Assembly: GCF_037126465.1 (NCBI RefSeq)
Contig: NC_088207.1
Coordinates: 47,178,143 to 47,242,142 of the forward strand
DNA: 64,000 bases
DNA from: Ornithodoros turicata
Lineage: Eukaryota; Arthropoda; Arachnida; Ixodida; Argasidae
Direction: 5' to 3'
Shown: one piece after another, positions 25,640-37,000 of the stretch
Numbering within the stretch: the stretch's first letter is position 1
How the letters are laid out: the number at the start of each line of letters is the position of its first letter
Position numbers and translations under genes: made by a program
Notes under the pieces: model-generated
Seen by the model: only the letters and a program-made list of their open reading frames with translations
Databases searched by the model: none
What the model was told of the DNA's origin: nothing

Positions 25640-26430
25640 TAAGATTCAGATTATTATGACCACATTTGAATGTAGATCATGACGCAGATCACGCATTTCC
25701 ACAGATGAGCTTGGAGTTCCATGGGGGCGACACCCTTGCTCACCCCCACGTTGGTACTCCCGTGGTACCCTATCAGCTGGCACCTGAACTGCGAGAACGG
25801 CGAGTGAATGCTTGGCTGGAGATGCCGAACGAGAGAGCTCTCTGGCTCGTACAGTGACTGGGGATGAGAGTTGGGACCACCATTACCAGTCACGATGCGG
25901 TCATCAAGCAAAGACTGGCGGCACTCCAAGTCATAGAACCCAAAGAAACTTCGGAGAGGTAAACGTCCACTGGAAAAGTGATGCTCACTTTGTTCTGGGA
26001 TCCTCAGGATCCCATACTTTTAGTGATGCAGCACGGTCACCTGAGAAACCTATTGGGAGCTTCCAATACACACCCGAAACCTGCAATTCGTCGGAGCTTC
26101 AGCACGACAACGCCAGCCCTTACTCCGTTCGCCGGACGAACGCAGCCATCCACCGTCTCCGAATTGGATGTCTTCAACACCGTGCCTATTCCCACGAACT
26201 AGTGTACCTCCAGATTTTCGCGAGTCTGAAGCTTTCGAAAAGAATCTTGGTGACGCAAAGTTTCAAGACGACGGTGAAGTCAAGAATGCGGTGCGTGGCT
26301 GGTTGGTTGCACAAACGTCGGAGACACTTTCTTTTTTCACCTAGCGAGGGTATGCACGCATCACTGCACCGCTGGCGCAAGAGCATTCACATCGGGGTGG
26401 GTGGGATGGGGGGTATTTTGTACACGTAAC
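25640..26430 (+). pseudogene. Dead mariner-family transposase
   Basis: Fragments of a mariner transposase appear in more than one frame. TVTGDESWDHHYQ (first catalytic Asp, 25860s) is followed in another frame by VMLTLFWDPQDPILL (25980s), then LQHDNASPY (second Asp, about 26100), then in the original frame matches to the C-terminal third ending near RWRKSIHIGVGG. The block that should hold the third Asp reads YSHELVYLQ instead of a YSPDLAPSD-like motif, so the catalytic triad is broken. A frameshift and this loss make it inactive. Terminal inverted repeats were not identified. Confidence 0.8.
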
Positions 26431-27714
26431 TTCACCCATACCTGATATGCAATTAGTACGAAGTAATTTGCGGTTGTCATTGGATTCAAATTCGAGAGTT
26501 TTTGCCATAGCTGGGCGTCAATTGTTGACAGCCCATGATGTTATTTACGTAACGGGGTAAGGGAAAAAGAATGGGGAAAGGGGGTAATAAAATAACACAT
26601 TTCTTTTGTCTTTTGTCTCCAAATGACAGGCAGTCCGCTCCACGTTTCATATATCTGTCCCGTCGGAACTTGACAACGCACAATGCCAACATTCAACTCA
26701 TTGTTGCATCAAGCACTACATAGACGACAGATGCCATATCAACGGTTCGGCTAATACAAAGCGCACCACGCCGCATGCAGTCATGAATTTGGTGGTCAAC
26801 GAACTACTTCGGAACAACTGCTCACCTGTCAGAGGAAATCTTCACGACAGATCCGCGACGCCAGCATACTTTTAGCTTGTCCCCGTGTACAAAGACAAAC
26901 ATTAGGAGGTAAACAGCAAGATCACTCACGCTAAGGAGAGAGAGACGACTTCTTCACGGCATACTTGGAGCTTTCATATTCACCCCCAACGGACAAGCAT
27001 TTCCTCCGCGCGGCAGCCGAGCAGTTGCACTTTCGTGCGGTGTTCAACCGCACCACCGCGAGCGCTACTGACCCATATTCCGTTCGCTTCCGGCTGTGCA
27101 AAGTAGTTTTGACATTAGGGCACTGTTGCGAACGGGTTTTCCTTTGTCCAAGGAAGCCGGGTTATCCGTGCAACACGCATTCAAGGGCGGCGGCTATAGT
27201 GGAAGTGGGATTTGACGTATTCTTGCTTTATGACTGATAACAAGGGCGTGTACTAAGTCAGGACACTATGTAGCAACATTGGCAAGAGTTGCGCGATCTC
27301 GCTTCTCTTTTTTTTCTTTTTCAGAAGTGACTCAAAATATCCTTGCCATAGTACAATCAGAGCGTAAAACTTTCACGCGACCTGGGCGCACTGAACAGCG
27401 TTCAATAAGTGGGTGACGGGGAATTGTGCAGAGTACATATACTCTGCTGATATAACAGATAATCGATGAATTGCCTTTGACCGCTTGACGTGAAAGTGCT
27501 CCATTTATTCTTCCATTCCTCACTTGAAACCAGAGAAGAGGAGGGGGAAGAAGTAGTTAACGAATGGCACCGAAACAATGTGTGAGTGTTTCAACGCGTT
27601 CGGCAAATTGCCCATAGATGCAGCAAATACAAAAATACAAAAAGAAACGTGTACAATCATAGTGGGGGTCGGAATGTTTCACCACATGAGTTAAAGCTTA
27701 TTGATTCTGCTTAC

Positions 27715-27965
27715 GTGTCAGCGCCGCGAAGCAGCTGTGGCTATGAGCGGCGTACAGACGTGGACAGATGGAGAGAGGACGGCAGGAAGGAGTGGGCGAC
27801 ATTGGCGGTTAGAGTGCGTCCTGGGCTCACTTCAAAGGGAAGCCTTGTCTACATTCGTGTGAAAAGCTCAGACAGGACAGCCGGTGGTAGGTTTCGAACC
27901 CACCACCTCGGCTATACCACTACCCCGCTCGCCCATGCCGCTGGTAGCACACAACGCAACGTACA
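27715..27965 (-). mobile_element. tRNA-derived SINE, second copy
   Basis: Near-collinear with the 36765-37032 copy: both contain GGCGTACAGA.GTGGACAGAT, GAGAGAGGAC.GCAGGAAG and GTGCGTCCTGGGC, then a B-box region (GGTTTCGAACCCACC on the plus strand). It lacks part of the middle segment present in the other copy. Confidence 0.65.
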
Positions 27966-28491
27966 CTGGAGACTGACGTCTGGCGCACAGAGTACCCAGT
28001 TACGTTGCATGAAACGCGTGTAAGATCGAACGACTCACGTAGCTTCTTGAAAGCGTTGACATATTCGACCATACTCCCAGGAAAGACGGCGAAGACTGAA
28101 GCACGGGTGAGCCTCTCTAGAGTATAAGTACTACATTGCCCCAAACGACCCTTGCTCCTTAGACTTCAGTGCAGTCACAGATAACTGCCAAATGTCAATG
28201 ACGGAGCACAGCCGATAACGAGGTTAATACAATTTCTGTCACTATATACACGGGTGTTATCACGGCGTTTGCTGTCGTCATCCTCACGGCGTTGCCACCC
28301 ATACAGAAACAATTGTATCATATATACAACACAAAGCGTTCAGCCTTTGTTTAGATTAAGCCTGGTAGGATACTCTCCCAAGTGCGAGTGTATAGTGGTG
28401 AACGGGTATAGATCAAGGCTGCTGTTTTCTTCGTGCACATCTCTGGGAAAGAAAGCATCGGACTGGTAAGGTACCTGCCAGTAGAGTGATG

Positions 28492-28958
28492 GGGAGTACT
28501 TGAAGTACCAATACTCAAGTATTTCAAGTACATTTCTGAATACTTGTACTTTACTTTAAGTACATTTCACATTGAGAAAAGTAGAAAAGGAGCGAGAAAA
28601 TCCAACGAATCGGTAAGAACTCTGTTCGAAATATCGGTGGCTCTTCCCTAAACGCAACCGTCTTGAAGGGGCGTTCTTAATTATACAATTGAAGAAAAAA
28701 ATTTGTTGATATACCATACGCGAACTTTCATGTTCTAGGGATTTTCCCACTACTACTGGGTACAGTCACAGCGCAGCTGATTGCACGTAAATGCAAATAA
28801 TGCAATTCGATTCCATTCATCATTTGCCCACACCCCCTCCCCCGAAAAATGCTTGCTAAAAACAGAACATCGCTACCAAACAGTGAAACACAAGCTAAAT
28901 TGGCAATGTACTTGAGTACTTAAAAGTACTAATACATTGTATTTTACTTGAAGTATGT
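28492..28958. mobile_element. Foldback element built of AGTACTTGAAGTA-like units
   Basis: Both ends are made of short, partly palindromic repeats (GAGTACTTGAAGTACCAATA at left; TGTACTTGAGTACTTAAAAG at right). This architecture is typical of hAT-type MITEs with subterminal repeats. No transposase is seen. Confidence 0.5.
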
Positions 28959-31004
28959 TTGCAATGTGGCACTTTGTAGTGCACTGCAAGCCACCTCCGT
29001 GTACTTCACTTTCAGTACATCGTGTATACCTTTGTTGTTTCCCGTCAGTTCAGATAGGACAAAGTTGTTCGACTGTCTTATCAGTTCCAGTACAGTTCGA
29101 AAGGACAGGCGACGCCGACGCGCACGAGTCAACCACGTGATCAAATTTCAATTTCAATGGGATGTCCCTGATGAAAGCTACAGAAAAGAGTCATTTCGTG
29201 GGATGGAGCTTGCTCTATGCGCAAGGTTCTACGTTATAGTGCGGTATATGAGGAAGTCAGTGATGTGGTTTGGGATTGCTCCTGCCAAAAAGAAAAGGAA
29301 GGAAAGGAAAAGCGACCAACCAAGTACAATTCACAACCCAGTAGGATAGTAGTTCCTAATATTCGAAACTTCGCACGACAACATGACAGATATCGTATTT
29401 TTCGTGAACATGTCCCTATATGAACCTACGAGGGCTGACATGAAACAGTATGCAAATGGCCACATTAAAAGGCATTACGGTGGACTATGTTCGACGACGA
29501 ACACCGGATTAAGCGCGGACGCTTTTCAACAACAGAGTTCATTGAGGAATTGAGAATCAATTCGACATCAAGGGGAACCTCATATCCTGCAAAATCATTG
29601 TCATCTGCCCATTACGCGTGCATGTCAATGCACTGCAGCTGCCCTTATAGTAAACAGTGAAGTTTGTACTTTGTCGAATGTGCTTTGTCGCACGGAAAAA
29701 AAGAAAAAAGGTTCCTGCAAGTGTCCCGTCGATGCGCCAGCTGTGTTGACTTCCTTGGCGCTGCCCTTTCATTGCACGTCATCGAATTCAATCATATTCT
29801 ATGTCGCAGTTCCAGAATTTCATGAGATGTGAACGAAAGTAATAAAAAAGGGCTAATCTAGGGGAGTGATAGCCGTATCGGTTGATAACGGAATACACAT
29901 TGAGAGCATAGCACATGTTGTATTTACGTGTATTCGTCTATCATGTACTCATGCACAGCATGGAGTTGATGCGCAATGACAAGATGTCATGCGCTCTGGA
30001 TTCCAAACAGGCGGAATTTGTTTCGAGTGACCGGAGAGAGCTTCTGGAAACGTATTAAGGAGTTATCGACAGAGTACAGTTACCGTGCTACATTTTATCA
30101 CTTGGTATCGAGAGTGCGAGAGGAGGAAAAGGGGGTTAGGTTAGAAATCGTTCAGATTTATTATTACTACCTATAGGAGGTAATCTGGAGGCGTTATAGA
30201 TTAATATAAGCACTCACAATGTGAAAGTGAATTACCTTATATCCAAGTGTTGTCTTCACATTAAACAACAGATTGAAACTCTTACGAATAAAAATAATCG
30301 AGATTACGGGGACGACCTCACACCTTTAAACGCCGTTATAGAATCCAAAGTCATACCGCTCACAACGCGATTGAAGAACGCAACGACAATGAAACAATGC
30401 TGTTTTCATTATGCTGGCTCAAAATGTCCGGGAATAATATGGGTCACCCTGCAAAGGAAATCAATTATTAGCTCTAAAGAATAAATTGTCACACGACAAC
30501 TATACCTTCTATATTTACCACCGGAAGTTTACGATGATGAGTCGGCTGTTGTCAGCTGACTGACATCCGGCGTCCTTGACACGCTAGCCAATGATGGTTT
30601 GGGAGCGTCGGACACTGCAAAACACGCGGTGTCTCGTACTGGCTAGAGTCACTAAATAGGAAGCAGAGTAGGGGCACTGAGCCACGCCGGCGAGCGAGCC
30701 CGCCATCTTGGATCCAGCGCGGCTGCGTCGCCTAGCAACGGGATGCCAATCTCCCCCTTCTCCGCCAGAGAACAGCGCGCAGTCGAGCCAGCTCGCAACC
30801 CGGGGAAACCGGTTTTGGATGGAGAGGACTCAACATGGCGGCGCGTTCTTGGAAGGAGAAACCACGTGACTCGATCGGCCCAATCGCGGACACCGAACGG
30901 CGGCTCCGCCGCGGAAAACGAATGCGATACTCTATACCCCTACTTAGTGACTCTAGTACTGGCGAACAGGCAATCGAACCGAATCAATCAATCACCAAAC
31001 TCAC

Positions 31005-34000
31005 ACAAATCCATTCCGGCGGGTCGCAGACAAATCGTGCGGACAGATGGCGTTTCACCAGCGAACCATTCCTGGCTAGACATCGTCGGTTCCCACGTGA
31101 CCTTCGTGTCCGGAAACAGGTCGTCTTGGAATAGTTGAGACTGAAAGTGTAATAACGAACTTTTAACGGCACCGTTTTATTCCGAATGTGACACTGTCGT
31201 CTTACCCTGAGCCTGGGTACTTTGAAGGATAAGGGTTCGATGGAGATGCCCGTGAGACGGTATGCCTTGGCGAATTCCACATCGCTGACATTGCAAGCAG
31301 CCTTGTGCAAGAAGCAGACTGCTTGGTGGGGGCTGTTGCTCTTGTAATGAGACAACGGAAAGAAGCAGGGTGGATCGAGGGCCACTTCAAATGTATATAT
31401 GGTGCAGTCGCCCTATTGAAGCAGAAAAACCGCGGGTTACTGGCGGGACCCGTGGTTGGCTTTGGACCAGAGTTTAATGTGGCATTACCTTTCCTGTGAG
31501 AAAGAGCGTGGAACTGTCTTCGTCGTAAAAGGGAATCAGTATCGCTGGGCTGACGTCGATACCTTCCGTGGTGAGAGGTGCCGAGAGATCGCTGGCGTCG
31601 TACAGGCTGACCTGCCTCTCAGACACCCTGCGGCATTTTACAGAGAGCAATGTGAACGCGCGAAATAATGTTGGGACAGCTCGAAGCAGGGTTAACTTGA
31701 ACGCGCTTCCGACGAGCAGGAACCATAGCGCACCATAGCGGCGCTTACGAGAAATAAAAGGAAAGGGCGTTTCTTTCGACTGTCCCATGGAGTTGTGCTG
31801 CGGCGGTGTCCGCCTTGCCATGAGCTGTTGACTCGGCATCGCATTACCGTCAGCTGTTGTTATCATCGCGACGTTTGTTTGGTTTTGCGTCGATTATGTA
31901 GAGGTGTATGCTGGCCGATATCGCAAGGATGCAATGCCGTTATCTCATTGATACACGCGAAGGTGGTCGCGTTCGCTGAGTGGGGAATTTTCAGCATTTC
32001 TAATAAAACAAAATGAGGATGCACGGACTCAAATGGCAAATTTGCTGGATTCACAATAAATTAGGAAAAAACTGAGTTGACCTGTAATGACTACAATCAG
32101 TGCTAGTCAACTCGATTAGTCGGGCATCATCGTGATATCATAATATCAATGAGATAACGGCATCGTATCCTTGCGATGTCGGCCAGCACACATAATCGCC
32201 ACAAACACAAACAAACAAACAACGTCGCGATTATAACAGCTGATGGTAATGCAATGCCGAGTCAACAGCCCATGGCGAGGCTAGACACCCCCGCAGCACA
32301 AGTGGGACAGTCGAAACGCTCTCTCCCTTAATTTCTTCCCGCTCCGCAGGTCGGAGGCGCGTTCAAGTTAACTTTGCTTCGAACTGTATCGTTGCAGGGA
32401 AAGCGCCTACTTGTTGAACCCGGAAGTTATCAGATGCGTCCCTCCCAGCGCCCAGATAACGCGTGCGCCCCGCGTTCCAGAAGGACCAGGGCCCTCCACG
32501 ACGGGCTCCTCGCTATTGCGTGGGTCGAACACGCGCAGCGTCAGGTCCTTGCACATCGTTGCTAAAGTTGTGCCGTCGGGGTTCCAGGCAAGGCTAAATA
32601 TCTGCAACGCACCGTTCCTCATAATCGTGTCACGTGATCTCACTTCGAATCGGACCTGGTCGGTGTGACCAAGTAGGCGTAGCTTGGCCTCCTGATCTGC
32701 CAAGTCCCAGATGATGAGAGACAGGTCGTGCGAGGCCGTGGCCAGGACGTCGGAGGCTGTCGGGTGGAATTTGACGAAGGTCACCTTCTCGGTGTGGCCT
32801 TTGAGCTCCGCGACCGGCTGCGTCAGGCTCTGCGTCAGCCCGCCTTCGGGGATGGTCCAGATCCGGACGCGAGCGTCGTCGCACGCTGCACAATGTATGT
32901 GGGTGAGATAAGAGTTTCAACGGCGTTATTAATACGCACCCGAAACCCTGGTAAGACAATCGAACCTTTCTGAGGAATTCTGGATCAGACAATTATTCAG
33001 ACACAGCGCAGGAAGCGCGCATCAAAGGGAAGTTTCCAACTGGTTCTGTCGCAGCTTTTTCTTTTTTTTTTTTTTCAATTTCAGTTTTTTCGCAGCGCAT
33101 CACCCAAGAGACAACTCGTTACCTCGTAACGATTACTTTTACTGGTAACGAACTAGAGACTCTGTTACACTGCAAAAAGTGTAATTATAGCTACAGAATT
33201 TTGTTACAAAACTTGGTAGTAATTTTACTTTTTTCTTCAATTTCCGCTTCGTTTTAATATGACTAATATTGTAAACAGTTCATAAGATTGTAACACGTGG
33301 TAATTTGATCTGGATATCGAGTCCGCGGGTCAGGAAGGAAAATTCAGGTTAAAGTGCTACTCAAATAGAGCCCATGATGACTTTACATCTTGGCTTCGTG
33401 GAGCATCATTGAAGAGTAACGGGCTATCTACGGGCATAGCTCACCAGATAACATCACACCTGCTTTGTTTACAAGTGTGATGTTATCCGGTGAGTGCCAC
33501 TAGTATGCGGCATGATCGAGCTCACCGATACGCCATGTCGACCTTCACGTGAGTTCGTAGACGCGGCTGAACTCACGCCTTATCAGATGATAGTGGTCGT
33601 GAGTTTCGAGGAGCGAAATGCCGAGCAGTGCCTACGGGTAACGGGAACTCGTTCGTTTTGCTTTTTTCGGAAACGTGTATACAACTCAGAGACAGGCAGA
33701 CGTATCCCTTGTTAACTGTTACAGCGCAGCCAACGCAACAGTAGACGATAAAAGCGACGGAAGGGCGTACCTATAGCAATCCTGCTGTTGTTGAAAGGAT
33801 CCCAAGCGAAGTCCATAACGCTCGTTCCACATATGAGGCTGGGCACCACCCCGGACTGCAGGCGGCCCATTTTCGACAGCTAGAAAGTGAGACATGCTCA
33901 TGAGTGAGTCACACTTACTTACTTATCGGGGGGTAATTGTCCGAACCTCAAGAACAGCAACATGCCCTCCTGAAATAGCTAGTGGAAGGGCGACACGCTC

Positions 34001-37000
34001 AGTGTTGGCCCGAAACCCTTCACTTTCGCCAGGGATGGTCTTGCACAGCGGTGGAAGATTGGTGATGTGAGTATTCCGTGGGCCTGGCGTACCGTTCAGG
34101 TGACGAAACTTGGATATGCGAACTACAAAGAATGATTCCATACTATAGACAGTGCCCAGAGAAGCGCCCCCCAAGCGGCAGAACGTGGAAGTATGGTTAG
34201 CCTTCTTTAATCTAGAAGTGCTGGAACTTTTATGACATAGGACTTTCTATGTCATACATGGCGACGTTAAGGAAGCAAACTTGCAGGTCGTGACATTTCC
34301 ATAGCAGAAGACAGCACTCACCCCTGAACACACGTCCGTCGTTACGCGATGACTCCCTTCGGACGAGACCCGCTACCCGCGGTGCTGCTACTGGAAAAGC
34401 ACTGGACACGCTGCTGGTAGATATAATCGAAAAGTTCGATGCTGCTGGCGTCTGCGACATCATACTACTCATAGAAATGGCGCCCTGCGAACGTTCTCTC
34501 CTCAGCGGAGTAGCCTGTCTGCTGGCTACTTTCTTCCTGGGAGCTGGCGTCGGTGGAGCCGAGGGCTACGAACAGACGACGACGTGTGTTTGTAATGCAC
34601 GACAGGTAACGTAAACGTAAATTACGCGCCTATAGCACGTTTCGGAACTCACATCGGAAAGGCGTTCAAGCCATCACGCACACTGCTCGTGGGCTACGGT
34701 CGTTCAGATGTGTCGAAAATATGTTCAGAACGCGGTGTTCCTCAAGGAACTGACTGAATAACCGTCTTCGTCTAATCAGGCCAAACAATGAAGGAAACGG
34801 TGGCTTCCTTTAGCTGACTTCCGGTACGCTGATCTCCCGGTCGGTTGTCAGATTAAGAAGAAGGAAAAAAAATTCCTGCGTCCTTACACAGCAAAAACCT
34901 TGACACCAAAAAATGCCTATATAGTACTGGGTGATTTCAAGCAGAGTCAGCCAAGGGTGGTCCGGTCGACCTCTCAGATTTTTTTCGTTCCAATATATAT
35001 TGAAGCCTAGCGCTTACGAAGTACATTGGCGGAGGAAACAGCTGAATATATCTTAGTTTTTTGTTTTGTTTGTTTTTTAATAATCTCTAAGACTGACCAT
35101 TTCGAGCACTGTGCTTCCTTGCAATTTTCAGGCCTCGTACCTTCGTATACCAGTTATTTTTTTCCACGCTTATTGCCTATGCGCTGCTGTACTGTTTGCT
35201 CTATCTTTGAGGTTCGAGGTTTTGTAGGTGTCCAGATAAAAAATCGCAAAGTCGCCTCATTTGCGAAAAATCGCACTTTTTCGGCGCGTAACTGCTTTTC
35301 CGCAAATAACAAAAGGTTACCACACATCACTCTCTTCGTCTTTAAACGTTCTTTCCATTCGTATATAAGAGATTGTTGGAAAATCTCAGACCTACTTTCT
35401 GACGCGCGTTTAGTGAGGGGTGTTTAGGCAAATACGCGCAACTTCGGTATAGCGTATTTTCCATATGCGCCCTCTCGTGACCTGGTTGATATTCCTCACA
35501 CACGCTGTTCATGACAAGCTCGCATAGCGTATTAGATCATTTATATTCAGCTTGAAATCACTCTACTGTAATCATGAGGCTCGTGCCAACGCCACCTAGA
35601 AATACAGAAGGCCTGCTTATTGCTTCCTCTCCCTCCTTCTCCACGTGGCCATATAAAGTCAGAATTCGTCTGCTACTGCTGCGATTCTCCATCCTGCGAA
35701 TTCAAGAACTCTCAAATGATTGCACCTAACCGCGGGGACGCTCAATGACTACTCGCAGACGACGGTGGTTCGTCTCCACGGCTACGACTGCTGAAAGCAC
35801 TTTTGCTATTGGCTACGCCCATTGAAAACGCGATCCTGATTGGCTGACTCTTAGTTGTTACGTCACGTCGACGAGTGAGAAGGGTTTCTCTATCGAGTAG
35901 CGTCTTTGGTAAACTTGCACCGGAATTGCCCTGAAACCACCGAGGTGCGTGGCGCTCGACACTGGCGGTGCGCTGGGCGGAGGCATTATCGAATATGAAA
36001 CTGCACGCGCTGGTGGATCTGGTGGATAATAGCGTGCGCCACCTAGAGATCTGTGCTCGTTGTGGCTCGTAAGCTGCGCGACCCGTAGCAAGCGGCACCT
36101 AGCGAGCGGCACCGATCGAATGCCATGCTGACGATGAGTGTCTGCTGCTGCTTGCCCGGCTACACCTGGCTACTCGTCGCTTCCGCCTCCCGTCGTGCTT
36201 CCAGCAATCGCGATGCTTCTTGGGATTGCACTCTGGCGCTCGGCCGGTTTTCTCGGTGTGGGTTCGGGGCAACTCAGTGCTGCACTGCACTCCTTTAATC
36301 GAGGACGTTCAGTGCGCACTAGTGCAGTTTATCGAGGATGACAATCCGCACCAGGTCGCACCGGGGCGCACCGGTTCAGTTTATCGGGGACGCTATAGGT
36401 GGTGTAGCTCCTGCACATGACGTCACGACGACGTCGCGTGACGCGGGAAAACATGAGGATGCGTCACAGGCGTCGTACTGCGGGACGAATGAGGCAGCAC
36501 CGTGTGTTTTTACAATTTCCTCTCGTTAATTGCACGCATACCACAACAACCCACGGCAGGCACTCCTACTGTGACTCCGGTGCGGCAATATGTTTCCCGG
36601 GTCACGTGACCAAACGTGACGTTACTGCGCAATCCTCACCCCGCACCTTGGGAGTGAGTTGCCAGTAAAGGAAAAAAGCGGCAAAAACATAAAGAAATCC
36701 TTGTTCTCGCAAGGTCTCGGCAAGGCCTAGCGGGAATGGTGATATGAAACTACCGTTATGGGTTGTGGTTAGCGCCACGAAGCAACTGTGGCCATGTGCG
36801 GCGTACAGAGGTGGACAGATGGAGAGAGGACAGCAGGAAGCAGTGGGGGACAGTGAGGTTAGTATGCGTCCTGGGCCGACTTAAGGGGGAACAGTGCCGA
36901 CATTCCCCTGGAAAGTCTTCGGAAAACCCAGGGAAAACATCATGACAGCACAGCTGGTGGCAGGATTCGAACCCACCACCTCCCACAGTCTTCAGCACGA

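Larger units (their letters stand above)
8169..31004. other. Repeat-rich region without a supported gene
   Basis: Between the SLC41 first coding exon and the last coronin-7 exon found. It may contain SLC41 5' exons and the coronin C-terminal exon, which I could not identify. Content listed separately: foldbacks, dispersed repeats, a SINE copy and a dead mariner. AT-rich sequence lies at 10330-10450. Stretches 12250-13980, 18400-19600, 23700-25000 and 29000-30650 show nothing recognisable. Confidence 0.5.

Noticed and set aside
28020..28110. Minus-strand exon-like piece FAVFPGSMVEYVNAFKKL with AG and GTGAGT borders
   Set aside because: Good splice-like edges but no family match and no partner exon. 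It does not look like the coronin C-terminus.
30743..31138. 131-codon plus-strand frame across the coronin exon
   Set aside because: It is antisense to a well-supported exon, and its residues show no domain. The shorter frame from 30835 is kept only as a question.
35026..35427. 133-codon plus-strand open frame inside a coronin intron
   Set aside because: The start codon of the open stretch is not an ATG, composition is low-complexity, and loosely inverted GTGATTTCAAGC motifs on both sides suggest a repeat.
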